Shown here: positions 42,561 to 54,200 of the stretch, in pieces | Numbering within the stretch: position 1 is the stretch's first letter | How the letters are laid out: each line of letters opens with the position of its first letter | Assembly: GCA_023634235.1 (NCBI GenBank) | Contig: JAMKCF010000005.1 | Location: 868,001-932,000, forward strand | DNA length: 64,000 nt | Direction: 5' to 3' | Origin: Pisaster brevispinus | Lineage: Eukaryota; Echinodermata; Asteroidea; Forcipulatida; Asteriidae | The notes under the pieces: model-generated | Told to the model about the DNA's origin: nothing | The model's input: the letters and a program-made list of their open reading frames with translations, nothing else | The model's database searches: none | Position numbers and translations under genes: made by a program

Positions 42561-42853
42561 CTGAAGAGGCAATGTTTTTTATCACAAGCGCAGTTGTGTT
42601 AACGGTTTTTTTTACTCGAAATTTTGTTATCGAGGAACAGGTATCACAAGTTAGCATGTATACCAATCCTGTGATGGTAACACGGTTAACCAACCGATCA
42701 ACCGGTTAAACGTTTACATTTTTACGGTTCGGATAAGCATAAAACAATTCAATTGAAAATTGCCGCTAAACATTGACTATAAAATTGCAATCACGATTTA
42801 CACAGTACACGATCAGATGCATATCGTTTTCAATCAGGCTCGTAGTCTTTGTT

Positions 42854-42903
42854 AAAAAAATGTACTTGAGGTAATAAATTTATTACCTCAAGTACATTTT
42901 TTT
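42854..42903. repeat. 50-bp perfect palindrome
   Basis: The half-site TGTACTTGAGGTAATAAA, preceded by seven A, is followed directly by its exact reverse complement, with no spacer. There is no repeated coding context. Confidence 0.9.
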
Positions 42904-43227
42904 TACAAAAAAGAAACATTGAACGCTAGAGGGCGTTCCACTACAATTCGATTGCGCATGCTCATTTATTTGGCAGAGTGATTTTGCACAGGCAAAAAAT
43001 GTTGCACTGAAGATGCAATGTTTTTGATCACATGCGCAGTTGTGTTAACGTTTTTATTTTATTCTAAATTTTGTTCATGATGGTGTCGAGTGCACTTGTG
43101 ACCGATTTTTTCAGAAACGGTTACACCTTTACAAAAAAAAGTCGAAATGCACAGCCTTAATTTAAAGCTAAATGCTGTTGTATCAAAATCGTAATTGTAA
43201 AACTTTGTGTGCCCTTTAATACTGATT

Positions 43228-44197
43228 GAGTATCAATACGCTTATTCAGAATCAATTCGCTTATTCTGAATCATTTCACTCATTCGAAATCCATTTGCTT
43301 ATTTAGAATCATTTTGCTCATTCGTAACCATTTCGTTTAACTATTCGTAAGGATTTCGCTTGTTGATAAAGATTGTGAAGTTTCTTTAATATTACACTTA
43401 ACACTACATCATTCAGTGATTCACCACAAGACGCATACATGATAGTACCATTTTAGTGTTCATTCATGTGTATGCCGTGTAAACTTCCAAATCTCGGGCA
43501 GGTTTATTCATCCATTCGGAATGAATTTGCTTATTCAAAATCAAATCGCTTATTCGGAATCAATTCGCTTGTTCAAAATCAATTCGCTTATTTGGTATCA
43601 ATTCGCTTTTTCGAAATCAATTCGCTTATTCAGAATCAATTCGCTTATTCAAAATCAATTCACTTATTTGGTATCAATTCGCTTATTCGGATTTAATTCG
43701 CTACTTCAAAATCAAAACGCTTATTCAAAATTAATTTCGCTTACTCGGAATAATTTCGCTCATTTGAAATCAATTTGCTTATTAAAAGTCAAATCGCTTA
43801 TTCGGAATCAATTCGCTTATTCAAAATCAAATCGCTTTTTGGTATCAACTCGCTTATTCGGAATCAATTCGCTTATTCAGAATTAAAACGCTTATTCAGA
43901 ATCAATTCGCTTACCTAAATTAATTTCGCTCATTCTAAATCAATTTGCTTATTCAGAATCAATTCGTTTATTCAGAATTAAAACGCTTATTCAGAATCAA
44001 TTTGCTTACTCGTAATAATTTCGCTCATTCTAAATCAATTTGCTTGTTAAAAATCAAATTGCTTATTCGGAATCAATTCGCTTATTCAAAATCAATTCGC
44101 TTATTTGGTATCAATTCGCTTATTTGGTATCAATTCGCTTATTCGGAATCAATTCGCTTATTCGGAATCATTTCGCTCATTCGAAATCAAACAGCTT
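43228..44197. repeat. 19-bp minisatellite array, left part
   Basis: Degenerate units of 19 bp, typical form TTATTCAGAATCAATTCGC with variants TTATTCAAAATCAATTCGC and TTATTTGGTATCAATTCGC. A unique spacer interrupts it at about 43325-43510 (TTCGTAAGGATTTCGCTTG ...). Because 19 mod 3 is 1, all three + strand frames recur and long spurious ORFs appear; these are not genes. Confidence 0.9.
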
Positions 44198-44200
44198 ATT

Positions 44201-44322
44201 AGGTGTTCGGGCAATCTGCCCGGAACACCTCTTATTAGGTGTTCGTGCAATATGTGCACGAACACCTCTTGTTTTTGTTCTGTTTTTTTTTAGGTGTTCG
44301 TGCAATATGTGCACGAACACCT
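44201..44322 (+). repeat. Three 5' heads in a row
   Basis: Inverted-repeat heads at 44201-44230, 44237-44267 and 44292-44322 (AGGTGTTCG ... CGAACACCT type). They are separated by CTTATT and then by CTTGTTTTTGTTCTG plus a T run. Confidence 0.85.
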
Positions 44323-44356
44323 CTTGTTTTTGTTCTGGTTTTTTTTTTTTTTTTTT

Positions 44357-47300
44357 CTTCTCCATCTTCTTCCTTCCGTTCAACTCTTATCTACAGCATA
44401 ACTCAAGATTGAAACTGAATTGAACCTTGAAACTCATCAGACAATTGAACCTTGATATGAAGACGGCACAGTTATCATGACGTCATGATGACGTCATCAG
44501 GTGTCGAATTACAAGGTTTTCAAAGTTGAAAACTGACCATTTGCTATTCGCTGTATCTTCGTGAATTTTAAAGCTATGATGCTCATATTTGGGCATCTGA
44601 TAGATCAATACTTCGGCAACATTTGAAAAGTTAACGCAAAAATCGCATGACCTCCACTTCCGGTCTTAACGGAAGGTCAAAGTCTGCCTTTGTGTTTTTT
44701 CGTAAAAAAAATCAAATTTTTGTCATAACTCAAAATTGAAATTGATTTGAACATTGAAACTCATTAGGCATTTGAACATTATCATCAAGACACGACAAAC
44801 ATGTGATGTCATGATGACGTCATCGGGTATTGAATTACATTAAATAAAAGTTTAATAAGTGTAAAAAATCATAACTCTTGAACCACATGTCGGATTTTTA
44901 CAATCTACACATCATCGGATTGGTCGTTAAAAGGTCAACAAATGCTACACACAACATGACCCCATTTGACCTTGACTTCCGGTTCAAACCGGAAGTTGAA
45001 AATTTCACAAAATTCCTATCTCAAAAACTACGTCATATTTTAACATGAATTTTGCATCAGGTTATAGATGAGTTATTCTGCCGAAACTTTTGCACAGAGA
45101 TTATAGCATTTTAATCTTTGCATCTGGTCAAAACTGGGCGTCAAAGCGCAAGTGTCTTTTGAACGACCTTGTACGACAACGCACGGTAGTGTAGGCCTAC
45201 ACGTAAATACAATGTATGTCAAACCTGTACCAGCAACGCACGTGTACGAGCACGTGTAGTCAAGGTCTAGCTACACGTCCATACAGCCACATGTACATTG
45301 CGCTCGTGTAGTCAAGGTCTCGCTACACGTCCATACAGCCACATGTACATTGCGCTCGTAGCTTAAGTTAACATGTCTGTATTGAAACCAAAGATCGTTA
45401 GCGCCTACGGCGCTATACGATCTTTGATTGAAACTGTAAAGCCACCTATAGGAATACATTTGGCGTCGCTCGCTATTTCATTGTATATTGCACATCCAAA
45501 TAATGGTAGTCCATGTAATTTTTGAAAAATTCATAACTCCTTAACCACACAATGGATTGTAACAATCCATACGTCGTCTGAACGGTATTGATAAATTAAA
45601 CACGCGGTACATAATCTCTGACCCGTTTGACCTTAACTTCCGGTTCAAACCGGAAGTTGAAATTTAATGTTTCAAAAAATCATAACTTCTGAACCACAAA
45701 TTGGATTTTTACAATTTATGCATCATTTGGAAGGTAGATAACAAGTGAAGAAACGATACACAAAATGTTATGCCCTTCGACCTTGACTTCCGGTTCAAAC
45801 CGGAAGATGAATTTAATAATGAACAAATTAATAACTCCTCAACCACTCATTGTATTTTTATTAAATAAACTTCATCAGAAAGAGCTCCTAAGACTTAACA
45901 AACGATAGACAGTGTGTCCTCATTTAACACTGACTTCCGGTTCAAACCGGAAGTTAAAAATTAATGTTTCAAAAAATCATAACTTCTAAGGCACACTTTG
46001 TTTTTTTGCAATCTTTACATCATTGGCAAATTATTTATCAACTTAAGAATTGACACACAGAATGCGACCCAATTTGACCTTGACTTTCGTTTCAAACCGG
46101 ATGATCAAATGCAATACTTAAAACAATCATAACTCCCGAACCACACTTTGGATTTTTATCAACTACACGGCATTACAGAGAGCTCCTAGGATTTACCTAG
46201 CGCTACACAGTATGACCTCATTTGACATAAGTTTTGGTTCAAACCGGAAGTTGAAGATTTATATTGGAACAAAATCTTACTCCTGAACCACAAATCGAGG
46301 TGATAGAATAAAATATCTTTAAATCTTAATTTATTCACATCGATCACGAACACCGTATTTTTGTAGCAAACAAAAATTCAATTTATAGTTTGTTTTTTTT
46401 CTTCTCCATCTTCTTCCTTCCGTTCAACTCTTATCTACAGCATAACTCAAGATTGAAACTGAATTGAACCTTGAAACTCATCAGACAATTGAACCTTAAT
46501 ATGAGGACGGCACAGTTGTCATGAAGTCATGATGACGTCATCTGGTGTCGAATTACAAGGTTTTTAAAGTTGAAAATTGACCATTTGCTAATTGCTGTAT
46601 CTTTGTGAATTTGAAAGCTATGAAACTCATAATTGGGCATCTGGTACATCAAGATTGGGGCAACATTTGAAAAGTTAACGCAAAAATCGCATGACCTCCA
46701 CTTCCGGTCTTAACGGAAGGTCAAAGTCTGCCTTTGTGTTTTTTCGTAAAAAAAATCAAATTTTGATCATAACTCAAAATTGAAATTGATTTGAACATTG
46801 AAACTCATTAGGCATTTGAACATTATCATCAAGACGCCACAAACATGATGATGTCATGATGACGTCATCGGGTATTGAATTACATTAAATAAATGTTTAA
46901 TAAGTGTAAAAAATAATAACTCATGAACCACAAGTTGGATTTTTACAATCTACACAACATCGGATTGGTCGTTAAAAGGTCAACAAATGCTACACAAAAC
47001 ATGACCCCGTTTGACCTTGACTTCCGGTTCAAACCGGAAGTTGAAAGTTTGAAAAATTCATATCTCAAAAACTACGTAATATTTTAACGTAAATTTTGCA
47101 TCAGATTATAGATAAGTTTTTCTGCCGAAACTTTTGCAAAGATATTATAGCATTTTAATCTTTGCATCTGGTCAAAACCGGGCGTCAAAGCGCATGTGTC
47201 TGTTGACTTTCTTTGTATGACAACGCACGGTAGTGTAGGCCTACACGTAAATACAATGTATGTCAAACCTGTACTAGCCACGCACGTGTACGATGCACGT

Positions 47301-48360
47301 GTGGTCAAGGTCTCGCTACACGTCCATACAGCCACATGTACATTGTGCGCGTGGTTTAAGTTAACATGTCTGTATTGAAACCAAAGATCGTTAGCGCCTA
47401 CGGCGCTATACGATCTTTGATTGAAACTGTAAAGCCACCTATAGGAATACATTTGGCGTCGCTCGCTATTTCATTGTATATTGCACATCCAAATAATGGT
47501 AGTCCGTGTAATATTTGAAAAATTCATAACTCCTTCACCACACAATGGATTGTTACAATCCATACGTCGTCTGAACAGTATTGATAAATTAAACACGCGG
47601 TACATAAATTCTGACCCGTTTGACCTTAACTTCCGGTTCAAACTGGAAGTTGAAATATAATGTTTCAAAAAATCATAACTTCTGAACCACACATTAGATT
47701 TTTACAATCTATGCATCATTTGGAAGGTAGATAACAAGTGAAGAAACGATACACAAAATGTTATGCCCTTCGACCTTGACTTCCGGTTCAAACCGTAAGA
47801 TGAATTTAATAATTAACAAATTAATAACTCCTCAACCACTCAATGTATTTTTATTAAGTAAACGTCATCAGAAAGAGCTCCTAAGACTTAACAAACGATA
47901 TACAATGTGTCCTCATTTAACACTGACTTCCGGTTCAAACCGGAAGTCAAAATTAATGTTTCAAAAAAACATAACTTCTAAAGCACACTTTGTTTTTTTT
48001 GCAATCTTAACATCATTGGCAAAGTATTTGACACACAGAATGCGACCCAATTTGACCTTGACTTCCGGTTTAAACTGGATGATCAAATTCAATACTTGAA
48101 ACAATCATAACTCCCGAACCACACATTGGATTTGTATCAACTACACGGCATTACAGAGAGCTCCTAGGACTTACCTAGCGCTACACAGTATGACCTCATT
48201 TGACCTAAGTTTTGGTTCAAACCGGAAGTTGAAGATTTATATTGGAACAAAATCTTACTCCTGAACCACAAATCGAAGTGATAGAATAAATTAAATCTTA
48301 ATCTGATAACATCGATCACGAACACCTTATTTTTGTAGCAAACAAAAATTCAATGTCTAG
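44357..48360 (+). repeat. ~2.0-kb direct tandem duplication
   Basis: CTTCTCCATCTTCTTCCTTC recurs at 44357 and 46401 (2044 bp apart), and the 3' termini recur at about 46342 and 48314. The two copies are very similar throughout; a 52-bp tandem duplication near 45254-45360 is present only in the first. Copy 1 ends TATAG (degenerate CTAG) at 46388 and copy 2 ends CTAG at 48357-48360. Confidence 0.85.
45636..46260 (+). repeat. ~147-150-bp central repeats, first body
   Basis: Palindromic motifs ACTTCCGGTT-CA-AACCGGAAGT start near 45636, 45786, 45933, 46083 (degenerate) and 46231 (degenerate), 147-150 bp apart. Each is preceded by GACC-TTTGACCTTGA and followed by AATCATAACT words. The second body has the same series at about 47629-48225. 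Confidence 0.85.
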
Positions 48361-48365
48361 TTTTT

Positions 48366-50334
48366 TAGGTGATCGGCCGGCAGCCGAACAACTATTGTAA
48401 TTGTTCCGTTTCTTTTTTTCTTTTTTTTTCGTCGTCTTCTTCCTTCGAAAATTGTCGGTCGATTAACTCAATAATGAAAATGATTTGAAACTTGAAACTT
48501 ACCATGTTTAAAGATCTTAGTGAGTAGATGAAACCGCAACTTTTTTGGAATAATGACGTCATTGATGACGTCATTACGTTAAATAATAAATAATAAACCT
48601 TAAATAATTTGAAAATTTCATATCTTGAGAACCATAGATGCTACATACAAGATCTTTAATGCATATGAATGGTCTTGTAACGTTGTACAAATTGTATGCA
48701 AATCGTGACCTCATTTGACATTTACTTCCGGTCGAAACCGGAAGTTAAAGGTACAAATTATGTTATTTGGGGCTCTGGAGCCTATGTGAAGCAAAATATG
48801 AAAAAACTTTCAATGAGTAATATTTTGTTTATCTTACGAGCATTCTAGAAATATAGTACGTGACGTCATAGCTACGTCACAACGAAAATCGTAGATGAGG
48901 TCAAAAAAAAAAATTATTTTGCTATCTCCAAAACTAAAGCTTGTACCGACTTGAAACTTACTAATTACCTAGACCACAGTGTGTACATGACAAAAAACAA
49001 TTTTTGGAATGATGACGTCATCGATGACGTCATTACATTAAATTGAAGTTTTATGTTAAAATAATCATATCTCAAGAACCATATATGCTACATACATGGT
49101 AATTGTACCATATAAAAGCTCTTGAGGTATTAAACACTTCTTACACACAGTATGACCCCATTTGACCTTTACTTCCGGTCGAAACCGGAAGTTGAAATTT
49201 TGTAAGTAAAAAATGGTATCTCATTTACTTAAATGTTTTTGTTAATATAATTACGTGATTTTAAAACCCTTAGACGATTCTACATTAATGTTTACAATGT
49301 GTGACCCCATTTGACCTTCACTTCCGGTCCAAACCGGAAGTGTAAGTTTGCACATATAAAAATGTGTATCTTATAAATGAAACGTGGTACATTAATAATC
49401 ATTAGGCCATGAGAATGAAAGTTATAGATTTTTCGTCCGGGCATTTTTGAAATGACATGAGGTTTTTTTTCATTTTTCATTACTCATTATTTTCTCGTAG
49501 TAAGCTTCTTCAACGATGTAATTGCAATATAACAAGTGTGTATGTAGTTATTAATGCTAGTGATCTTGCTATATTGGGTACACAAACTTCTGAGATTTCC
49601 CTACATCTGTCTCACATACCATGCGTACTAAAAAACAGCGTCCGTCCAAAATTCTCAAAATACCAAATGCGCCCGTTCAAAAAATGTAGCGCCCGGACAA
49701 AATCGTTGAGCGCCCGCGCAACAGAATCACGACTGTACACATGCACAAGCCACCGTTAATAGTGTGCAGCGACTGGTACCCAGAAGTCGGCTATTTCGTA
49801 ACGGCATTTCGCGTGCATTTTTCTCTGTGTCGCAGGGCATCCTGACTACATTTTTAGTCGATGAACGGAAACTTGTCTCCAAGACTCAATAATTAATTCA
49901 ACCCCGCGCTATCATGAGAGATATTATTATTGTACATTGTTCACCCTGTGGAGAACCCTGCTTGTATACTACTAATAAAATGCGTAAATATAACCTTTTA
50001 CGTTGTTGAAACTTGAAATTTGTGATGCAGTCTTTTTTGTGAAAATAATGCAATTTTTTTAAAATAATGAAAGCTTTTGGCAATTCTAGATATCTTGTAC
50101 AAAGTGTGACCTCAGTTGACCTTTAGTCAAAACCGGAAGTTGAAGTTTCATATGACAAACCTTCATGCTATGATCTTGCATAAAGATTAACAAAGCTACA
50201 AGTAAATATTTTGCCCGTCAGCACAGCACAAGGAGACAAAATACCTGCGCGCAATAGTGAACTTATTTTCAACCACGCAGTCACTACGTTCAAGCCGAAC
50301 ACCGTGAGTTTGTACACAAACTCTCAATCTCTAG
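48366..50334 (+). mobile_element. Helitron-like unit, variant subfamily
   Basis: Head at 48367 reads AGGTGATCGGCCGGCAGCCG. The body has ACTTCCGGTC/AACCGGAAGT palindromes near 48723, 49170 and 49320, and paired TGACGTCA sites. The 3' end has CCGAACACCG, the palindrome GAGTTTGTACACAAACTC (50306-50323), then CTAG (50331-50334). Confidence 0.7.
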
Positions 50335-50337
50335 TTT

Positions 50338-53300
50338 AGGTGTTCGGGCAATCTGCCCGGAACACCTCTTATTATTGTTCCGGTTTGTTTGTTTGTTTTT
50401 TTTTTTTAATACTTCTTCTTCTTCTTATCCCCCGCGATTGTCCCCTAACAAAGTTGCACTTTCCAGTCTCCCACAACCTTTAAACTTCACACATAATTAG
50501 ATATGTATGAGTAGAAGACACCGCCTTAGTGATGTCATGATGACGTCATCAGGTGTCGAGTTACGTTAAATCAAAGTTTAATATTTGAAAAAATCATAAC
50601 TCCAAAACTACATAATGGATTTTCACAATCTATACATCATCGGATAGGCCTGGTATGACTCTAAAAATGCTACACTGAACGCGACCTCATTTGACCTTGA
50701 CTTCCGGTTCAAACCGGAAGATGAATATTTTAAAAATTCATATCTCAAAAACTACTGATCATTTCATCACAATTTTTACATCAGATTGTAGATCTGTGAT
50801 CCTTCCGAAACTTTTGCACAGAAATGATGCCAATATGACTTTAACTTCTGGTCCTAAATGGGTGTTACAGCCAAAATTAGTATTAACCGCAGTTTATGTG
50901 TGTATGGAGAAAAGCGCTGCAACTGACTGTCCGCTCCATTATTCATAAGGTTCAAAGTCCACGAAGCCTGTGCACACAGTCCCACACAACGGAAATGTAT
51001 CATTGCGTCGCTTATTCTTGTACGTTGTAACAACACGTGTCCCGCACATAAAAAACTCAAACTCATTCAAAGTTCAGTGTGAATTTAGTTCCGCTGTGCT
51101 CGTCTGATGGCTTAATGGAAAACAAGGAATAAAAGAGGAGGTTTTACTGAGATGTCCACCTGCTTTAGGGATTTGTATGACTTTGACTAAATGACAAAAA
51201 CTTCAACTGAAAAAGGAACGACATTGGTTTGTTTCTCATCAAACACCGAGACCCACGTCACGTTGATCGACGTGACCATGCCTGCCAAAGGCGCTCTAGG
51301 CCCTCTGAGTATGCCCTTCAGACACGGTGATTAAAATGGTAAGCTTTATTTCAAAATCACCGTTAAAAAGAGGGGGCATTCCTTTTTTCGTCTACAATAA
51401 TGTTGATATGTTTCATCCATGAACTTGCCTAGTGTTTTTTTTTTTTTTTTTTTTTTACTTTCAAAAATCTTTATTTTGTCATGGTTTAATTTTCAACTGT
51501 CGGATTGAATTGATGCTTTTCCCCGCTCTGGTATATTATGAATTTGTACTGTGTATGGAAAAAAACATAACTCGTGAACCAAAAAGTGTGCAACTTTTTT
51601 GGAGTTGATTTTAACGATGCTGTAGTCTTGACCTTTTAACCTGTCTAAACTGGAAGTTCTGTAAAACGCTTTAAAAAATATCATTTAATAGCTATTCATT
51701 CAGTTTTCGCAATAACAAACAGCACAGCTCACGATCACTCAAGTCAGCTTTACTTGAATCCGAACACCTCGAATTTGTTATCAAACAAATTCTTAGGTCT
51801 AGTTAATACTTCTTCTTCTTATCCCCCGCGATTGTCCGCTAACAAAGTTACACTTCCAAGTCACCCACAACCTTTAAACTTCACACATAGTTATATATGT
51901 ATGAGTAGAAGACACCGCCTTAGTGATGTCATGATGACGTCATCTGGTGTCGAGTTACATTAAATCAAAGTTTAATATTTGAAAAAATCATAACTCGAAA
52001 ACTACACAATAGATTTCCACATTCTATACATCATCGGATAGGCTTGGTATGACTCTAAAAACGCTACACTGTACGTGACCTCATTTGACCTTGACTTCCG
52101 GTTCAAACCGGAAGTTGAATATTTTAAAAATTGATATCTCAAAAACTACTGATCATTTATCACAATTTTTACATCAGATTGTAGGTCTGTGATCCTGCCG
52201 TAACTTTTGCACAGAAATGATACCAATATGACCTTAACCTCTAGTCTTAAATGGGCGTTACAGCCAATATTAGTATTAACGCGCATTTAATCTTTGTAAA
52301 TAGAAAAGCGCTGTAGCCGACTGTTCTGCACCATGAATCATAAGGTTCAAAGTCCACGAAGCCTGTGCATGCAGCACGAAGCCTATGTGTACAGTCCACG
52401 TAACGGAAACTCTTAAGGTTCAAAGTCCACGAAGCCTGTGTGTACAGTCCCATTCAATGGAAACATTCCACAAGCAGGATGGCGCTATACCAAATAACTG
52501 TTCATGCTTTTATCCCGCTCTGGGATTTTATTATTTGCTCGCTCTGTCCACGAAGCCTGTGTGTACAGTTCACGCAACGGAAAATTCCACAAGCAGTATG
52601 GCGCTATACCTAATAACTGTTCATACTTTTATCTCGCTCTGGGATTTTATTATTTGCTCGCTCTGTGAACAGATGCCGCCTCGGAAATCTACGTCATTTA
52701 AAGTTTAAATCTTTGAAAATTCGTATCAATTCGAGGATAAGAGACCCTGGGTTGCTTTTTGCGGGATTATACAAAGGTATATACATGTATAGGTCTTCGA
52801 TTTTAATTGTTTGCATGAAGTTACGTGTCCTCTACTTCCGGTTAAAACCAAAAGTGCATTGTAATTAAAAGTGGCAACTTTTTTTGAGTTGATTTTAACG
52901 ATGTTGTAGTCTAACAAGGGTCTGGTTAAAATTATAAGATTTAAGAGCACCATCAGTTTAAAAACAGTTCAAAATACAGTTTTACTAGAAGCCTTTGACA
53001 GAGTTTTTATAATTGTTTCAACATTGGTTTACATAACGGCCTTCATGCAGACAACATAATGTGTTGAAACGTAGATTGATGACGTCATCACGTACTACGT
53101 GTATCACTTTAAATGTGCACTTTTTTAAGCCATGTATCTGCCAAACCAAACGACCAACCGAGTTGAAATTGGGTGTACTGTTGGACAACGACACTGACTG
53201 CTGACAAATTTAGTAGCGTCGTGATCAAGTCGTCTCAAATGTATTTACTTGTGCTTTTTTTTCTTCAGGCTTTTTACATTAGGCATGTACTCCCCGAATT

Positions 53301-53342
53301 CGAACACCTCGAATTTGTTATCAAACAAATTCTTATGTCTAG
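50338..53342 (+). mobile_element. Two tandem Helitron-like units, only the first with a head
   Basis: Unit 1 has a head (50338-50367), a T-rich tract, and a body starting TAATACTTCTTCTTC at about 50407; it ends with hairpin GAATTTGTTATCAAACAAAT and CTAG at 51799-51802. Unit 2 starts directly as TTAATACTTCTTCTTCTTAT with no head and ends CTAG at 53339-53342. The body starts TATCCCCCGCGATTGTCC in both. Confidence 0.8.
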
Positions 53343-54200
53343 TTCAGAATAATTTTGCTCATTCGTAACCATTTCGTTTAATTATTCGTAAGGATTTCGC
53401 TTGTTGATAAAGATTGTGAAGTTTCTTTAATTACACTTAACACTACATCAATCAGTGATTCACCACAAGATGCATACATGATAGTGCCATTTTGATGTTC
53501 ATTCATGTGTATGCCACGTAAACTTCCAAATCTCGGGCAGGTGTATTCATCCGTGCACGGTTGCTTTTACGGAAGGGCTTATTCGGAATGAATTTGCTTA
53601 TTCAAAATCAAATTGCTTATTCAGAATCAATTTGCTTATTCAAAATCAATTCGCTTATTTGGTATCAATTCTCTTATTCGGATTCAATTCGCTTATTCAG
53701 AATCAAAACGCTTATTCAGAATCAGTTCGCTTACTCGGAATAATTTCGCTCATTTGAAATAAATTTGCTTATTCAAAATCAAATGGCTTATTTGGTATCA
53801 ATTCGCTTATTTGAAATCAATTCGCTTATTCAAAATCAAATAAATGATAGTACCATTTTGGTACTATGAATAAAAGTACCATTTCGATGTTCATTAGGTT
53901 CGCTAAGTCGTAAGCATTAGGCTTGTTGATAATGAGTGTGAAGTTTCTGTAAATACACTTAACACTACATCATTCAATGATTCATCACAAGACGCATGAA
54001 TGATAGTACCATTTCGATGTACATTCATAAAATGTGTATGCCATGTAAACTTCCAAATCTCAGGCAGGTGTATTCATCCGTGCACGTTTTTATGTAAATT
54101 TTATGCACAGGCTTAATTTAAAGCTAAATGCTGTTGTACTAAGATCATAATTGTAAAACTCTGTGTGCCCTTTAATACCGATCGAGTGTGTTATTTTCGT
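53343..54200. repeat. Minisatellite and spacer region, right part
   Basis: The 19-bp minisatellite resumes at 53343 and 53566-53845. Spacers at 53379-53545 and about 53890-54100 match the one at 43325-43510. The end (GCTTAATTTAAAGCTAAATG at 54123) matches 43157 on the other side, so the flanking unit is a higher-order repeat. Confidence 0.75.

Larger units (their letters stand above)
44201..53342 (+). mobile_element. Array of Helitron-like (Helentron/DINE-like) non-autonomous elements
   Basis: A 9.1-kb block built of non-coding elements with a shared plan. A 5' head is an inverted repeat such as AGGTGTTCGGGCAATCTGCC with its partner GGAACACCT, followed by a T/pyrimidine-rich tract. A body follows with ~150-bp repeats. 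The 3' end is a short inverted match to the head (CGAACACC), then a hairpin, a spacer of about 7-9 bp, and CTAG followed by T. Units: heads 44201, 44237 and 44292; bodies 44357-46388 and 46389-48360; unit 48366-50334; unit 50338-51802; unit 51803-53342. I see no Rep/helicase coding. This plan matches Helentron-associated (HINE/DINE-1) elements described in Drosophila; assignment here is by structure, not by similarity search. Confidence 0.75.

Noticed and set aside
43521..44423. ORFs of 85-127 residues with a 19-residue periodicity (IRLFGINSLIQNQFAYSES type)
   Set aside because: They are read-throughs of a 19-bp minisatellite present in all three frames; there is no start, splice or composition evidence of a gene.
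44201..53342. CRISPR-like array
   Set aside because: Repeats are long, palindromic and diverged without unique equal-length spacers, and the genome is eukaryotic; Helitron-like ends explain them.
44201..53342. Autonomous Helitron with Rep/helicase
   Set aside because: No ORF with helicase or HUH motifs exists in either strand of the array; the elements are non-autonomous.
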